64,000 bases of DNA from BJGV01 sp964194745 (GCA_965248035.1 OZ252054.1:1364001-1428000), one strand, 5' to 3'; positions 53,797 to 63,489 are shown, numbered from the stretch's first letter. Notes: a model not told the origin generated them from the letters alone. Program-made: numbers and translations.

Positions 53797-54290
53797 CGCG
53801 GAAGATATTGCCAGCCCAGACAAAAACGAAGTTAGAACCCAAGCCGCACCGCAGGGGCCGGCGTCGGCGTTCGCGCGAATTGGCTTTGCAAGGTCTTTAT
53901 CAATGGTGTGTGGCAGGAGGAACCGTTGAAGCTATTGAAGAGCAGCTACAGGAGACAAGGGAATTCCTCAAGACGGATGAAGAATATTTCTCCGATCTGA
54001 TACAAGGCGTTCTAACAAATTTAACAGAGCTGGAAAAGCATATTCAACCTTGTCTAGACCGCTCCCTCAAAGAGCTTAGCCCTGTGGAATTTGCCATTTT
54101 GCTACTGAGTGCATACGAGTTTACTAGCCATCCGGAAACACCTTATAGAGCAATAATCAATGAAGCAGTGGAGTTAGCTAAAACCTACGGTGGGACCGAC
54201 GGACATAAGTATGTAAATGGTGTGCTGGACAAGTTGGCCGTGCAGTTGCGCGCAGAGGAAGTCAAGTTACAGGTCCGAGTTAAGGCTTAA
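53793..54290 (+). CDS. nusB: Transcription antitermination protein NusB
   Basis: Antitermination factor that binds boxA RNA with S10, 165 aa. The first 25 residues are a basic extension. The fold follows with RRRSRELALQGLYQW and the conserved end VELAKTYGGTDGHKYVNGVLDKLA. It follows ribH with an ATGA overlap, a standard neighbour. Confidence 0.95.
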   Translation: MTRKILPAQTKTKLEPKPHRRGRRRRSRELALQGLYQWCVAGGTVEAIEEQLQETREFLKTDEEYFSDLIQGVLTNLTELEKHIQPCLDRSLKELSPVEFAILLLSAYEFTSHPETPYRAIINEAVELAKTYGGTDGHKYVNGVLDKLAVQLRAEEVKLQVRVKA

Positions 54291-54443
54291 ACTTTAAAAC
54301 AACATATACCAAGAATGATGCGAAGGCTAATGCAAATAGCACCAACAATAGGTACTGTCTCATTTTATGGATAAAGCGAATGCACAAGTAAATTTTCCGA
54401 ACATCTGTAGGCATCATTGGCCAATCAATTACAGGTTGTAATA

Positions 54444-55418
54444 ATGCTCTCCGAGTCAGAGATTGTCCGCCGCTTTTTTACTCATCCTGATTCCAGTGTG
54501 GTGCTGGGAGTGGGGGATGATTCCGCGCTAATTAGGCCAGTTACGGGAATAGAGCTGGCAATTTCTACCGACATGTTGATATCCGGCCAACATTTTTCCC
54601 CTGATACCGCTCCCCGCAAACTAGGATATAAGGCTCTTGCTGTGAATCTTTCCGACATGGCGGCGATGGGCGCAAAACCACGCTGGGCCACACTTGCGTT
54701 AGCACTACCAGAGCCTTTGGTAAGGACCAATGAGAAATGGCTAGAGGCATTCGCCGGTGGTTTTTTTGGGCTTGCACGCACACATCAAGTGGCGCTCATC
54801 GGTGGAGATATTTCACGCGGCCCCCTTACTATTTGCGTGCAAATTATTGGTGAAGTAGCAAAAGGAAAAGCTTTACATCGCAGCGGAGCCAAGCCAGGAG
54901 ACGATATTTGGATGTCAGGCCGGCTGGGCGATGCTGCGCTAGCGCTATCTCACGAGCAACAACATATCAAGCTTGAGCCTAGCGAAATCGCTGCCTGTTT
55001 GCCCGCGTTGCATGCGCCAATTGCTAGGGTTGAACTAGGGCAACGATTGATTGACCTTGCCCATTGCGCTATTGATATTTCCGACGGGCTGTTGGCAGAT
55101 CTGGGACATATTTTGGAATGTTCCAAAGTTGCTGCTGTTATCAAAATGAATGAGGTAAATTGCTCAGTGATCTTGGAAAAGTATCTTCCCCAATCGCCGG
55201 CGATTAATTGCTTGCTGGCAGGTGGGGACGATTATGAACTTTGTTTTACCGCACGAAAGGCGAAGCGCGGTAAAATTGAAGCCCTTTCCCACGAAATGGA
55301 TATTTCTTTGACGCGCATTGGTAGAATTGATGCGGGGGAAGGTTTGGTAGTGCTAGATGCGACGGGTAACGCAATAAAGCTGGGAACAACAGGCTATGAC
55401 CACTTTCGCTCCCTCTGA
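54444..55418 (+). CDS. thiL: Thiamine-monophosphate kinase
   Basis: ATP-dependent kinase making thiamine diphosphate, 324 aa. It opens with SESEIVRRFF and shows VGDDSALI, the metal and ATP site, then STDMLISGQHF, LAVNLSDMAAMGAKPRW and GGDISRG. ATG at 54444 is used; a TTG at 54417 would only add residues with no family match. It overlaps pgpA by 23 nt. Confidence 0.95.
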   Translation: MLSESEIVRRFFTHPDSSVVLGVGDDSALIRPVTGIELAISTDMLISGQHFSPDTAPRKLGYKALAVNLSDMAAMGAKPRWATLALALPEPLVRTNEKWLEAFAGGFFGLARTHQVALIGGDISRGPLTICVQIIGEVAKGKALHRSGAKPGDDIWMSGRLGDAALALSHEQQHIKLEPSEIAACLPALHAPIARVELGQRLIDLAHCAIDISDGLLADLGHILECSKVAAVIKMNEVNCSVILEKYLPQSPAINCLLAGGDDYELCFTARKAKRGKIEALSHEMDISLTRIGRIDAGEGLVVLDATGNAIKLGTTGYDHFRSL

Positions 55419-55962
55419 TCCTCAAATAACTTCCGAGCTGGGACGTGATCCAACGCTGAGGAGGGCCGCACCTACCTACCCGCACCCTGGCAAGAGGTTT
55501 GTGTTGCAACATCCTGCATTCTTCATTGCATTTGGTGGCGGCACAGGGTTAAGCCCAGTAGCACCGGGTACTGTAGGGACGCTTGTTGCGTTCCCTTTGT
55601 TCTGGCTGATTAATCAAAACCTAGACCCGGTTCAATTTCTACTGCTAATTGATGTTATGTTCATCGCTGGTATTTGGGCCTGTAGTTTAACCGGCAAAGT
55701 GCTCGGTATCCATGATCATAGTGGAATCGTATGGGATGAAATTGTTGCTTTTTTGCTGGTGTTGTTTTTTACGCCAGATAACTTGGTTTGGCAGGCATTT
55801 GCTTTTTTGCTGTTCCGTCTATTCGACATATTCAAGCCGCAGCCAATCCAATATTATGATAAGAAGCTACGCAACGGCTTTGGTGTGATGTTTGACGATT
55901 TACTGGCAGCATTTTTTACCTTGCTTTGTTTGGCGGCATGGAAAGCATTTGTATTATCGTAA
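55396..55962 (+). CDS. pgpA: Phosphatidylglycerophosphatase A
   Basis: Inner-membrane lipid phosphatase, 188 aa. The first 35 residues are hydrophilic. After that come GGGTGLSPVAPGTVGTL, the metal-binding DHSGIVWDEIVAF and FDIFKPQPIQYYDKKLRNGFGVMFDDLLAA, all diagnostic of PgpA. About four membrane segments are visible. The start lies inside thiL. Confidence 0.95.
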   Translation: MTTFAPSDPQITSELGRDPTLRRAAPTYPHPGKRFVLQHPAFFIAFGGGTGLSPVAPGTVGTLVAFPLFWLINQNLDPVQFLLLIDVMFIAGIWACSLTGKVLGIHDHSGIVWDEIVAFLLVLFFTPDNLVWQAFAFLLFRLFDIFKPQPIQYYDKKLRNGFGVMFDDLLAAFFTLLCLAAWKAFVLS

Positions 55963-55995
55963 AGGTACCTGAATTTGGGTGGAATCATAAATGCG

Positions 55996-56505
55996 ATGAA
56001 TGACCAGACGCTTCAGCATCTTGCTAGGCAAGTTGGTTCAACACTCGCCCAGCAAGGGCTGATGCTCGCTAGCGCCGAATCCTGCACGGGTGGATGGTTA
56101 GGGCATATGGTTACTTCGATTGCAGGCAGCTCAGCTTGGTATGAGCGGGGCTTCATTACATATACCACTATTTCAAAGCAGGAAATGTTGGGTGTAAGTA
56201 GCAAAACACTAAAACAATATGGCGCGGTGTCTGAGCAAACTGCTCGGGAAATGGCACATGGTGCCGTTGCCCGGAGCCGTGCACAGGTTGCTGTTTCCAT
56301 AACAGGCATTGCTGGCCCCGGAGGCGGTACAGTGGAAAAACCGGTGGGCATGGTGTGTTTTGCTTGGGTGATGAAAGACAACCATGTGCGGAGCGAAACC
56401 CGACATTTTACCGGCGACCGTGAGGCAGTAAGACAGCAGTCAGTGGCAGTGGCCCTACAAGGGATGATGGCTCTGCTGCACGATACGAATTCTTCAGTTG
56501 CCTGA
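55996..56505 (+). CDS. pncC: Nicotinamide-nucleotide amidohydrolase (CinA C-terminal type)
   Basis: Enzyme of NAD salvage that hydrolyses NMN to nicotinate mononucleotide, 169 aa. The catalytic region is ASAESCTGGWLGHMVTSIAGSS, with GFITYTTISKQEMLGV and SITGIAGPGGGTVEKPVG further on. Only the CinA C-terminal domain is present, as in PncC. The ATG at 55996 is preferred; a TTG at 55975 is in frame. recA follows, the classic cinA-recA order. Confidence 0.94.
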   Translation: MNDQTLQHLARQVGSTLAQQGLMLASAESCTGGWLGHMVTSIAGSSAWYERGFITYTTISKQEMLGVSSKTLKQYGAVSEQTAREMAHGAVARSRAQVAVSITGIAGPGGGTVEKPVGMVCFAWVMKDNHVRSETRHFTGDREAVRQQSVAVALQGMMALLHDTNSSVA

Positions 56506-56586
56506 ACCAACGCCTTCATTTTTTGTTGTCTTTCTGCGCTGAATTACATGTGCGATAATTCAACAAATTTCTAAAAAGGTAAACTC

Positions 56587-57606
56587 ATGGATGAAAATAG
56601 AAGCAAAGCGTTGGCAGTAGCTCTTTCCCAAATCGAAAAACAGTTTGGTAAAGGTTCAATCATGCGTCTTGGTGCCAGCGATACTATCAGTGATATCCAA
56701 GTAATTTCCACCGGCTCTCTGGGGCTTGATATTGCGTTGGGTGTGGGCGGGCTGCCACGTGGGAGAGTAATAGAAATCTACGGACCAGAATCGTCCGGCA
56801 AGACCACGCTCACGTTGCAAGTTATCGCAGAAATGCAAAAGATTGGCGGCACTGCAGCGTTCATTGATGCGGAACACGCTTTAGATCCACAGTATGCACA
56901 AAAGATTGGCATCAACGTTAAGGAATTGCTTATTTCTCAGCCTGATAATGGTGAGCAGGCACTGGAAATCACCGATATGCTTGTGCGCTCTGGATCGATC
57001 GATGTGGTCGTAATAGATTCGGTTGCGGCCTTAACGCCGCGTGCAGAAATTGAGGGTGAAATGGGAGAGCCCCAAATGGGCTTACAGGCGAGATTGATGT
57101 CGCAGGCGCTACGAAAGCTTGCCGCTAACATCAAGCGCAGCAATACAATGGTAATTTTTATCAATCAGATACGCATGAAAATTGGCGTTATGTTTGGTAA
57201 CCCAGAAACCACTACCGGTGGTAATGCTTTGAAGTTCTACGCATCGGTTCGTCTCGACATCCGGCGTATTGGTACCATCAAGAAGGGCGACGAGGTGCTT
57301 GGCAATGAAACTCGCGTCAAGGTGGTTAAGAATAAAGTTGCGCCACCATTCAAGAAGGCTGAATTCGATATCCTCTACGGCGAGGGTATTTCGCGTGAGG
57401 GTGAGATCGTGGAGCTCGGCGTTTTGCATAATTTAGTCGAGAAATCCGGTGCTTGGTATGCTTACAATGGCGAAAAAATTGGCCAAGGTAGGGATAACAC
57501 ACGCGAATATCTGAAGCAGCATCCCGATATTACAAAAGAAATCGAGTTAAAAATTCGCTCCATTGTGGGAGTTGCTGTCCAAGCTGAAGCTATTTCTGTG
57601 GAATAA
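56587..57606 (+). CDS. recA: Recombinase A
   Basis: DNA strand-exchange ATPase, 339 aa. Walker A is GPESSGKTTLTLQ, with AFIDAEHALDPQYA, Walker B VVVIDSVAALTP, the L1/L2 loops region GEPQMGLQARLMSQALRK and INQIRMKIGVMFGNPETTTGG. The C-terminal tail is shorter and less acidic than in Escherichia coli. AAAAAGG lies before the ATG. No clear LexA box (CTGT-N8-ACAG) was found in the 80 bp upstream. recX follows. Confidence 0.98.
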   Translation: MDENRSKALAVALSQIEKQFGKGSIMRLGASDTISDIQVISTGSLGLDIALGVGGLPRGRVIEIYGPESSGKTTLTLQVIAEMQKIGGTAAFIDAEHALDPQYAQKIGINVKELLISQPDNGEQALEITDMLVRSGSIDVVVIDSVAALTPRAEIEGEMGEPQMGLQARLMSQALRKLAANIKRSNTMVIFINQIRMKIGVMFGNPETTTGGNALKFYASVRLDIRRIGTIKKGDEVLGNETRVKVVKNKVAPPFKKAEFDILYGEGISREGEIVELGVLHNLVEKSGAWYAYNGEKIGQGRDNTREYLKQHPDITKEIELKIRSIVGVAVQAEAISVE

Positions 57607-57611
57607 GCATC

Positions 57612-58054
57612 ATGTCTTCCGGGCCGAGTTTGAAAATCCGCGCCCTCGATTATCTAGCACGGCGTGAGCACTCCAGGCTGGAATTGGAAAAAAACTTGCG
57701 CCTTATGCCCCAACTCTTGAAAAGCTGTCTTTTGTGTTGGATTCATTGGAGCAGAGTGGTCTTTTGTCAGCTGGGCGTATGGTCGAGCAGGTAGTACACG
57801 CTCGTAGGAGCAAATTTGGTCGCCGCCGCATTGTGCACGAGTTGCAGCAGAAAGGCATTGATGAAAATTTTATTGCTGCCGCGTTGCCCCACCTTAAGGA
57901 AACTGAACTCGAAACAGCTCGCACGGTATGGCGGAAAAAATTTGGCGCGATGCCTGCAAACGCAAAAGAGCGGACGAAACAAATACGATTTTTGATGGGC
58001 CGGGGATTTGCGTCAGAGATAATCGGGCAAGTGTTGCGGCCTCGGGATGAGTAG
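57612..58054 (+). pseudogene. recX: RecX regulatory protein, frameshifted at an A7 tract
   Basis: RecX modulates RecA filaments. The first frame (57612-57794) begins MSSGPSLKIRALDYLARREHSRLELEK and then runs off. After seven A residues at 57688-57694 the correct frame is one base off, and adding one A restores KLAPYAPTLEKLSFVLDSLEQSGLLS and the rest (GRRRIVHELQQKGIDENFI, VLRPRDE). The whole would be about 147 aa, normal for RecX. It may be a decayed gene, a slippage-rescued gene or a sequencing error. Confidence 0.85.
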
Positions 58055-58092
58055 TATGGTCGGCCTTAAATTTTTTCATCAAATGAATTGAT

Positions 58093-61011
58093 ATGAAAAG
58101 CAGCGAAATAAGACAAAGATTTTTGGAATTCTTTGAGTCACATGGCCACACGATTGTGGCGTCAAGTCCTCTTGTTCCTAGTAACGACCCCACTCTGTTG
58201 TTCACCAACGCGGGGATGGTGCAGTTCAAGGACGTATTCCTCGGCCAGGACAATCGTCCCTATATGCGCGCAGTGAGTGCACAATGCTGCGTGCGTGCAG
58301 GAGGCAAACATAACGATCTCGAGAATGTCGGCTATACCACGCGCCATCACACATTTTTCGAGATGTTGGGCAATTTTAGTTTCGGGGATTATTTTAAGCA
58401 GGAGGCCATCCAGTTCGCATGGGAGTTTCTTACCGTAACGCTGAAGATTCCACAGGAAAAGTTGTGGGTGACAGTCTATTATGAGGACGATGAAGCAGCC
58501 GATATCTGGCTCAATGAAGTGGGTATTGTTTCTTCACGGCTGGTACGCGTAGCCACTACGGACAATTTTTGGCAGATGGGAGACACTGGTCCTTGTGGTC
58601 CGTGTTCTGAAATTTTTTACGACCATGGCCCAGAATTTTCAGGTGGTGCGCCAGGTACACTAAAGAGCGGCGGCGATCGCTACATCGAGATCTGGAATCT
58701 AGTGTTCATGCAATACAATCGAGACAGCGTGGGCAAACTCCATCCATTGCCCCGTCCAGCTGTAGATACCGGCATGGGGTTGGAGCGTATTTCTGCTGTA
58801 ATACAACACGTGCATTCCAACTACGAGATTGATTTATTCCAAAATCTTATTCGCAAAGCAGCGAAAGTAACCAATACCAGCGACCTAACCGAGGATTCCC
58901 TTAAGGTGATCGCTGATCACATTCGCGCATGTTCCTTCCTCATCACTGATGGTGTGATTCCCGATAATGAGGGGCGCGGGTATGTGCTTCGCCGCATCAT
59001 TCGTCGTGCCATCCGTCATGGTTATAAGCTGGGACAGAAGCAACCCTTTTTTTATAAGTTGGTAAAAGATCTTGTAGATGTAATGGGACCGGCCTATCCA
59101 GAATTGGTCAAAGCCAAAACGCGAGTAGCCTCAGTATTGAAACAAGAGGAGGAGCGTTTCGGTGAAACGTTAGTGAGTGGTATGCAGCATTTTGAAAAAA
59201 TGATTGGACTAAGGCGCCGTGGCGTTGATTACATACGGAAAAACTTTATACTGCCGAATAAATTTTTTACTCTTGTTGACAGGTCGGTGACAAAAGAAGC
59301 TCAGTTTGATGGCGAATTTCATCTAGATGAAGATGAAGATGATCTTGTAGTAAAAACAAAGAAACTCTCTGAAATAAGCGATATCCATAAATTTGCAGAG
59401 GAGTTTACAGATGATGTTAATAAAGATAGCCAAGAGAAAAATAAATCAACTCTTGGCCACGCAATAATAGTTGGTAATTCAAATAATGCGGATAGAGAGG
59501 CGGATAGAGATAAGATACATTTTCACTATTTTCCCGATGAAAGTTCAATGCCTGTTGCTGGTCTAGATGTATTTACTCTGTATGATACCTTTGGTTTCCC
59601 TTTTGATTTAACGCAAGATTTATGTCGCGAAAGAGGGCTCTCTATTAATATGACAGAATTCGAAATTGAAATGGATAAACAACGTGAGCGAGCGCGAGGG
59701 GCGAGTAAATTTACTATGCAAAGTAGGATGGAATACGACGGGTGTGCGACGCAATTCCACGGTTACGAGAGCCTGCAACATGAAGGTCAGATTCTTGCTA
59801 TCTATAAGAAGAGTAGTCGGGTAGATTGCATCAAGGCTGGGGATGAAGCAGTAATTGTACTGGATCACACGCCGTTTTACGCTGAATCAGGAGGGCAGGT
59901 GGGAGATCGTGGTGAGTTATTGTCTGGCAGCGGTACTTTTACTGTAGCAGAAACGCAAAAAATTCAGACAGATGTATTTGGGCATAGAGGCCAGCTAAAT
60001 AATGGGAGATTGGCTGTTAACGATAAGGTTTCGGCAGAGGTTGACCCGATTGGTCGAGCGCGCACTGAACGCAACCACTCTGTTACTCACCTAATGCATA
60101 AGGCTTTACGTGAGGTACTTGGAGCCCATGTGCAGCAAAAAGGTTCGCTAGTTGATGCTGACAAGACTCGGTTTGATTTCGCTCATAATTTACCGATGAC
60201 GGACGCAGAGATACGTGAAGTAGAAGTTATGGTTAATGCTGAAATCTTTACCAACACTAAGACCGATGCACGTGTAATGAAAATGGAAGACGCGCAAAAA
60301 ACGGGAGCATTAATGCTGTTCGGTGAGAAATATGGCGACGAAGTGCGTGTGTTGGGTATAGGATCTTCGCGAGAATTGTGCGGTGGAACACATGTCAATC
60401 GCACAGGCGATATCGGATTATTTAAGATTCGTGCCCAAAGTGGAGTGGCTGCAGGTATTCGGAGGGTAGAGGCAGTCACAGGGGAAGAAGCACTAGAGTA
60501 CGTGCAACAAAACGAAATACAGTTGCTGGAAATTGCCAGAGCATTAAAAACGCAGCCAGAAGAGGCGACACAAAAGATCTCCCAGATTATTGACAACGTC
60601 AGGCGACTAGAAAAAGACTTATCACGGTTGAAGTCGAAACTTGCCAGTGCACAGGGCGACGATGTTGTCGATCAGGTACGGGAAATAAAGGGCGTTAATG
60701 TGCTGGCAGTTAGCCTGGAAGGTGTGGACGCCAAGACTATGCGTGAAACTTTGGACCGGTTCAAAAATAAATTGAAGTCTTGCATTGTAGTGCTCGGCAC
60801 AGAACAGGCTGGCAAAGTTACATTGATCGCAGGCGTTACGGCCGATCTGACGGCAAAAGTAAAAGCAGGCGACCTGGTTAATTTTGTCGCTTTGCAAGTT
60901 GGCGGTAAAGGTGGTGGGCGTGCAGATATTGCACAAGCAGGAGGCACTCAGCCCGACAATTTACCCACAGCGCTGGACAGCGTTGCCGATTGGGTTAAGC
61001 AACATTTATAA
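58093..61011 (+). CDS. alaS: Alanyl-tRNA synthetase with an internal insertion
   Basis: Class II synthetase charging tRNA-Ala, 972 aa against about 870 usual. The catalytic core is intact: FFESHGHTIVASSPLVP, RHHTFFEMLGNFSFGDYFK and GDTGPCGPCSEIFYDHG. The editing domain keeps RNHSVTHLMHKALREVLG and RELCGGTHVNRTGDIG. The C-terminal coiled coil and DHHA1 part with KGGGRADIAQAGG are present. Between residues of about 374 and 484, where a linker of about 20 residues is expected, lies a hydrophilic, acidic, visibly AT-rich stretch (HLDEDEDDLVV, DVNKDSQEKN). The frame is unbroken through it, so the enzyme should work. The insert's role is unknown. Confidence 0.95.
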   Translation: MKSSEIRQRFLEFFESHGHTIVASSPLVPSNDPTLLFTNAGMVQFKDVFLGQDNRPYMRAVSAQCCVRAGGKHNDLENVGYTTRHHTFFEMLGNFSFGDYFKQEAIQFAWEFLTVTLKIPQEKLWVTVYYEDDEAADIWLNEVGIVSSRLVRVATTDNFWQMGDTGPCGPCSEIFYDHGPEFSGGAPGTLKSGGDRYIEIWNLVFMQYNRDSVGKLHPLPRPAVDTGMGLERISAVIQHVHSNYEIDLFQNLIRKAAKVTNTSDLTEDSLKVIADHIRACSFLITDGVIPDNEGRGYVLRRIIRRAIRHGYKLGQKQPFFYKLVKDLVDVMGPAYPELVKAKTRVASVLKQEEERFGETLVSGMQHFEKMIGLRRRGVDYIRKNFILPNKFFTLVDRSVTKEAQFDGEFHLDEDEDDLVVKTKKLSEISDIHKFAEEFTDDVNKDSQEKNKSTLGHAIIVGNSNNADREADRDKIHFHYFPDESSMPVAGLDVFTLYDTFGFPFDLTQDLCRERGLSINMTEFEIEMDKQRERARGASKFTMQSRMEYDGCATQFHGYESLQHEGQILAIYKKSSRVDCIKAGDEAVIVLDHTPFYAESGGQVGDRGELLSGSGTFTVAETQKIQTDVFGHRGQLNNGRLAVNDKVSAEVDPIGRARTERNHSVTHLMHKALREVLGAHVQQKGSLVDADKTRFDFAHNLPMTDAEIREVEVMVNAEIFTNTKTDARVMKMEDAQKTGALMLFGEKYGDEVRVLGIGSSRELCGGTHVNRTGDIGLFKIRAQSGVAAGIRRVEAVTGEEALEYVQQNEIQLLEIARALKTQPEEATQKISQIIDNVRRLEKDLSRLKSKLASAQGDDVVDQVREIKGVNVLAVSLEGVDAKTMRETLDRFKNKLKSCIVVLGTEQAGKVTLIAGVTADLTAKVKAGDLVNFVALQVGGKGGGRADIAQAGGTQPDNLPTALDSVADWVKQHL

Positions 61012-61052
61012 CAAGCTTGTTTTTTAAATACTACGCCCTATATACCAAGCTT

Positions 61053-62003
61053 ATGACAACCAAACATTCCCGACTTTTAATTCTTGGTTCCGGACCCGCC
61101 GGTTATACCGCAGCAGTTTATGCTGCACGCGCCAATTTGAGCCCCGTAGTTATTACCGGGATGGCCCAGGGCGGCCAGTTAATGACCACCACTGATGTGG
61201 ATAATTGGCCAGCAGATGCAATGGGTGTGCAAGGCCCAGAATTGATGGAGCGCTTCCAGAAACACGCAGAGCGTTTTAACACAGAGGTTATTTTCGATCA
61301 CATTCATACGGCAAGGCTTACTGACAAGCCTATTACTGTGATCGGCGATCAGGGAACTTATACCTGTGATGCACTCGTTATCGCTGCCGGTGCATCTGCC
61401 CAATATTTGGGGCTGCCCTCTGAGGAGGTGTTCATGGGCAAGGGGGTATCTGCCTGCGCTACTTGTGATGGGTTTTTTTATAAGGGACAGGACGTGGCAG
61501 TGGTAGGCGGGGGCAACACGGCAGTGGAAGAAGCACTTTATCTTTCTAACATTGCACGCCGGGTTACCCTGGTACATCGGCGAGACAAATTCCGAGCGGA
61601 AAAAATCCTAATAGATAAACTAATGGATAGGGTAAAAAATGGCAACGTGACGCTAGAGCTCCATCATGTTCTGGAAGAAGTCCTTGGCGATAAATCTGGT
61701 GTAAACGGAATGCGCATCAAAAACACCCAGGATGATTCTACTAAAACCTTGGAGTTACAAGGCGTATTCATTGCAATTGGCCACAGGCCGAACACCGATA
61801 TTTTTCAGGAGCAACTTGAAATGAAAAACGGCTACATCATCACCCAAGGGGGTACTCAGGGCAACGCAACCGCTACCAGCATTCCCGGCGTATTTGCAGC
61901 TGGCGATGTGCAGGACCATATTTACCGCCAGGCAGTGACCAGCGCAAGTACTGGCTGTATGGCTGCACTAGATGCGGAAAAATTTCTTGATGATTTAAGC
62001 TGA
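61053..62003 (+). CDS. trxB: Thioredoxin reductase
   Basis: FAD-dependent NADPH-thioredoxin oxidoreductase, 316 aa. The FAD motif is LLILGSGPAGYTAAVYAARA, the redox dithiol is CATC in SACATCDGFF, the NADPH motif is VAVVGGGNTAVEEALYLS, and the late FAD region is GVFAAGDVQDHIYRQAVTSAS. ATG at 61053 is the family start; a TTG-type start at 61017 would add a leader. It follows alaS by 41 bp. Confidence 0.96.
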   Translation: MTTKHSRLLILGSGPAGYTAAVYAARANLSPVVITGMAQGGQLMTTTDVDNWPADAMGVQGPELMERFQKHAERFNTEVIFDHIHTARLTDKPITVIGDQGTYTCDALVIAAGASAQYLGLPSEEVFMGKGVSACATCDGFFYKGQDVAVVGGGNTAVEEALYLSNIARRVTLVHRRDKFRAEKILIDKLMDRVKNGNVTLELHHVLEEVLGDKSGVNGMRIKNTQDDSTKTLELQGVFIAIGHRPNTDIFQEQLEMKNGYIITQGGTQGNATATSIPGVFAAGDVQDHIYRQAVTSASTGCMAALDAEKFLDDLS

Positions 62004-62027
62004 GCGACTATCAAGTTGAGGTTTCGT

Positions 62028-62597
62028 ATGAAATCAAGCAACAGTGTGCTTGCAAGTAGTGATGATGAAACGTCGTTATTCCGAGATGCGGTTCGGGACG
62101 TAGAGCCATTGATTGTGCCTGACAAGGCAGCCCATTCTCACAAGCTTCCACGACCCATTATTAAACACACCCTACGTGACAAGTTATCAACACCAGATGA
62201 TTCTTTCTCCGATCACGTCCTGCCGGGAATGGAAGCAGGTGACGAATGGTCATTTTTGCGTCCTGGATTGTCGCGCCAAACTTTACGGCGACTTCGACGC
62301 GGCTATTGGAAGATTGATGCACAGCTTGACCTACACGGATTTTCTCGCGACGACGCACGACAGGAGTTGGGGGCATTCCTTAATACTTGCAATAAGAGAG
62401 GATTTCGCTGTGTGCAAGTAATACATGGCAAAGGGTTAAACTCGAAAAATCGTGAGCCAGTATTAAAGATCTTGGTCAGGGGTTGGCTTGCACAGCATAA
62501 TCACGTTCTGGCTTTTTGTCAGGCAAATCCAGCTGAGGGCGGTAGTGGTGCGGTATTAGTATTGCTCAAAACATCTATGTCGAAGAGGGCAAAATAA
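62028..62597 (+). CDS. Smr-domain DNA/RNA nuclease-like protein
   Basis: Protein of 189 aa with a C-terminal Smr domain, marked by LDLHGFSRDDARQELGAFL, VIHGKGLNS and AFCQANPAEGGSGAVLVLLK. Smr domains of this stand-alone type (SmrA/SmrB) act as endonucleases; SmrB cleaves mRNA at collided ribosomes. The N-terminal 100 residues are variable and hydrophilic. ATG 62028 has GAGG 7 nt upstream. Smr proteins follow trxB in many betaproteobacteria. Confidence 0.88.
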   Translation: MKSSNSVLASSDDETSLFRDAVRDVEPLIVPDKAAHSHKLPRPIIKHTLRDKLSTPDDSFSDHVLPGMEAGDEWSFLRPGLSRQTLRRLRRGYWKIDAQLDLHGFSRDDARQELGAFLNTCNKRGFRCVQVIHGKGLNSKNREPVLKILVRGWLAQHNHVLAFCQANPAEGGSGAVLVLLKTSMSKRAK

Positions 62598-62663
62598 GCA
62601 CTTCTACACTGTACCCAGTTTTTGATTCGAATTCATAAAACCACTAGATTGCATAATCAATCT

Positions 62664-63197
62664 TTACAAATTCTGCAGTTTTTTCAAGTCTTCTAGTACC
62701 TCGATCGAATTGCGTGACGCGCTGGCCGACAAATAAATTTTTGCGATTTTTCCTTTTGGGTCGATTAGAAAGGTATTGCGTTTGGCAAATTTGATGATAC
62801 CTAGATTTAGTAGAGAACCGTATTGGGCGGCAGTTTCACCATTATTATCAGCGAGAAGTGGAAACGGAAGATTGTATTTCTTGGCGAAATTAGCATGGCT
62901 AGTTGTATCGTCCACGCTTACACCAACCACATTTGCACCCAGTGCCGTGAGTTTGTGGAGATCATCACGGAACTTGCATGCTTGCTCCGTACAGCCGGGC
63001 GTGTCGTCCTTGGGGTAAAAATATAATGCCAACCATTTACCACGAAAGTCCTCCAATGTGTGGACCTTGCCATTCTGGTCGGGCAGCTTGAAGTCTGGTG
63101 CAGGCTGCCCTATTTTAAGGGCATCGGCACGCGCTACATGGTTCCAGGAAAACATAATTACTCCTATCAGTGTTGCAATTATTGCCAGCCATTTCAT
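62664..63197 (-). CDS. Exported peroxiredoxin (Bcp/PrxQ-type)
   Basis: Thiol peroxidase of 177 aa. Residues 1-25 look like a signal peptide (MKWLAIIATLIGVIMFSW... ARADA), so the protein is probably periplasmic. The peroxidatic Cys is in DDTPGCTEQACKF, and the second Cys five residues on is the likely resolving one of PrxQ type. The rest (GKWLALYFYPKD, VVGVSVDD, RNTFLIDPKGKI) fits the family. Unlike cytosolic Bcp, it is exported, which would protect the periplasmic ammonia- and hydroxylamine-oxidation machinery. Confidence 0.9.
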   Translation of the reverse strand: MKWLAIIATLIGVIMFSWNHVARADALKIGQPAPDFKLPDQNGKVHTLEDFRGKWLALYFYPKDDTPGCTEQACKFRDDLHKLTALGANVVGVSVDDTTSHANFAKKYNLPFPLLADNNGETAAQYGSLLNLGIIKFAKRNTFLIDPKGKIAKIYLSASASRNSIEVLEDLKKLQNL

Positions 63198-63476
63198 GGC
63201 GCATCTCCTTTCTGAGTCTTTAGTCTACTCTCTAACTGTCTATGCTCACAACTGCGAGAGTGGGTCCTAGAGAGCTGCTAGTCTATTGCATTGGTTGCTA
63301 CGACTTTCGTTCGGAAGGTCAGGGCAAACGGAATAGCGTTATCAGATTTGAAGTCATAGAATAGACTAACCGGACTAAGGCTAGCTTACCGTGTACAGCA
63401 ATTTTTTGCACGCGATTGGGGGGTAGATGTTTTGTAATGGACCTGCTCAAACTTTTTCTTCCTAGGGATTTTGGCG

Positions 63477-63482
63477 TAAAAT
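63477..63482 (+). promoter_or_regulatory. -10 element before tRNA-Arg
   Basis: TAAAAT seven bases before the mature tRNA 5' end. No good -35 is visible 17 bp upstream. Confidence 0.4.
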
Positions 63483-63489
63483 ATTACTA

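Noticed and set aside
56506..56586. LexA-type SOS box before recA
   Set aside because: No CTGT-N8-ACAG palindrome is present in this spacer.
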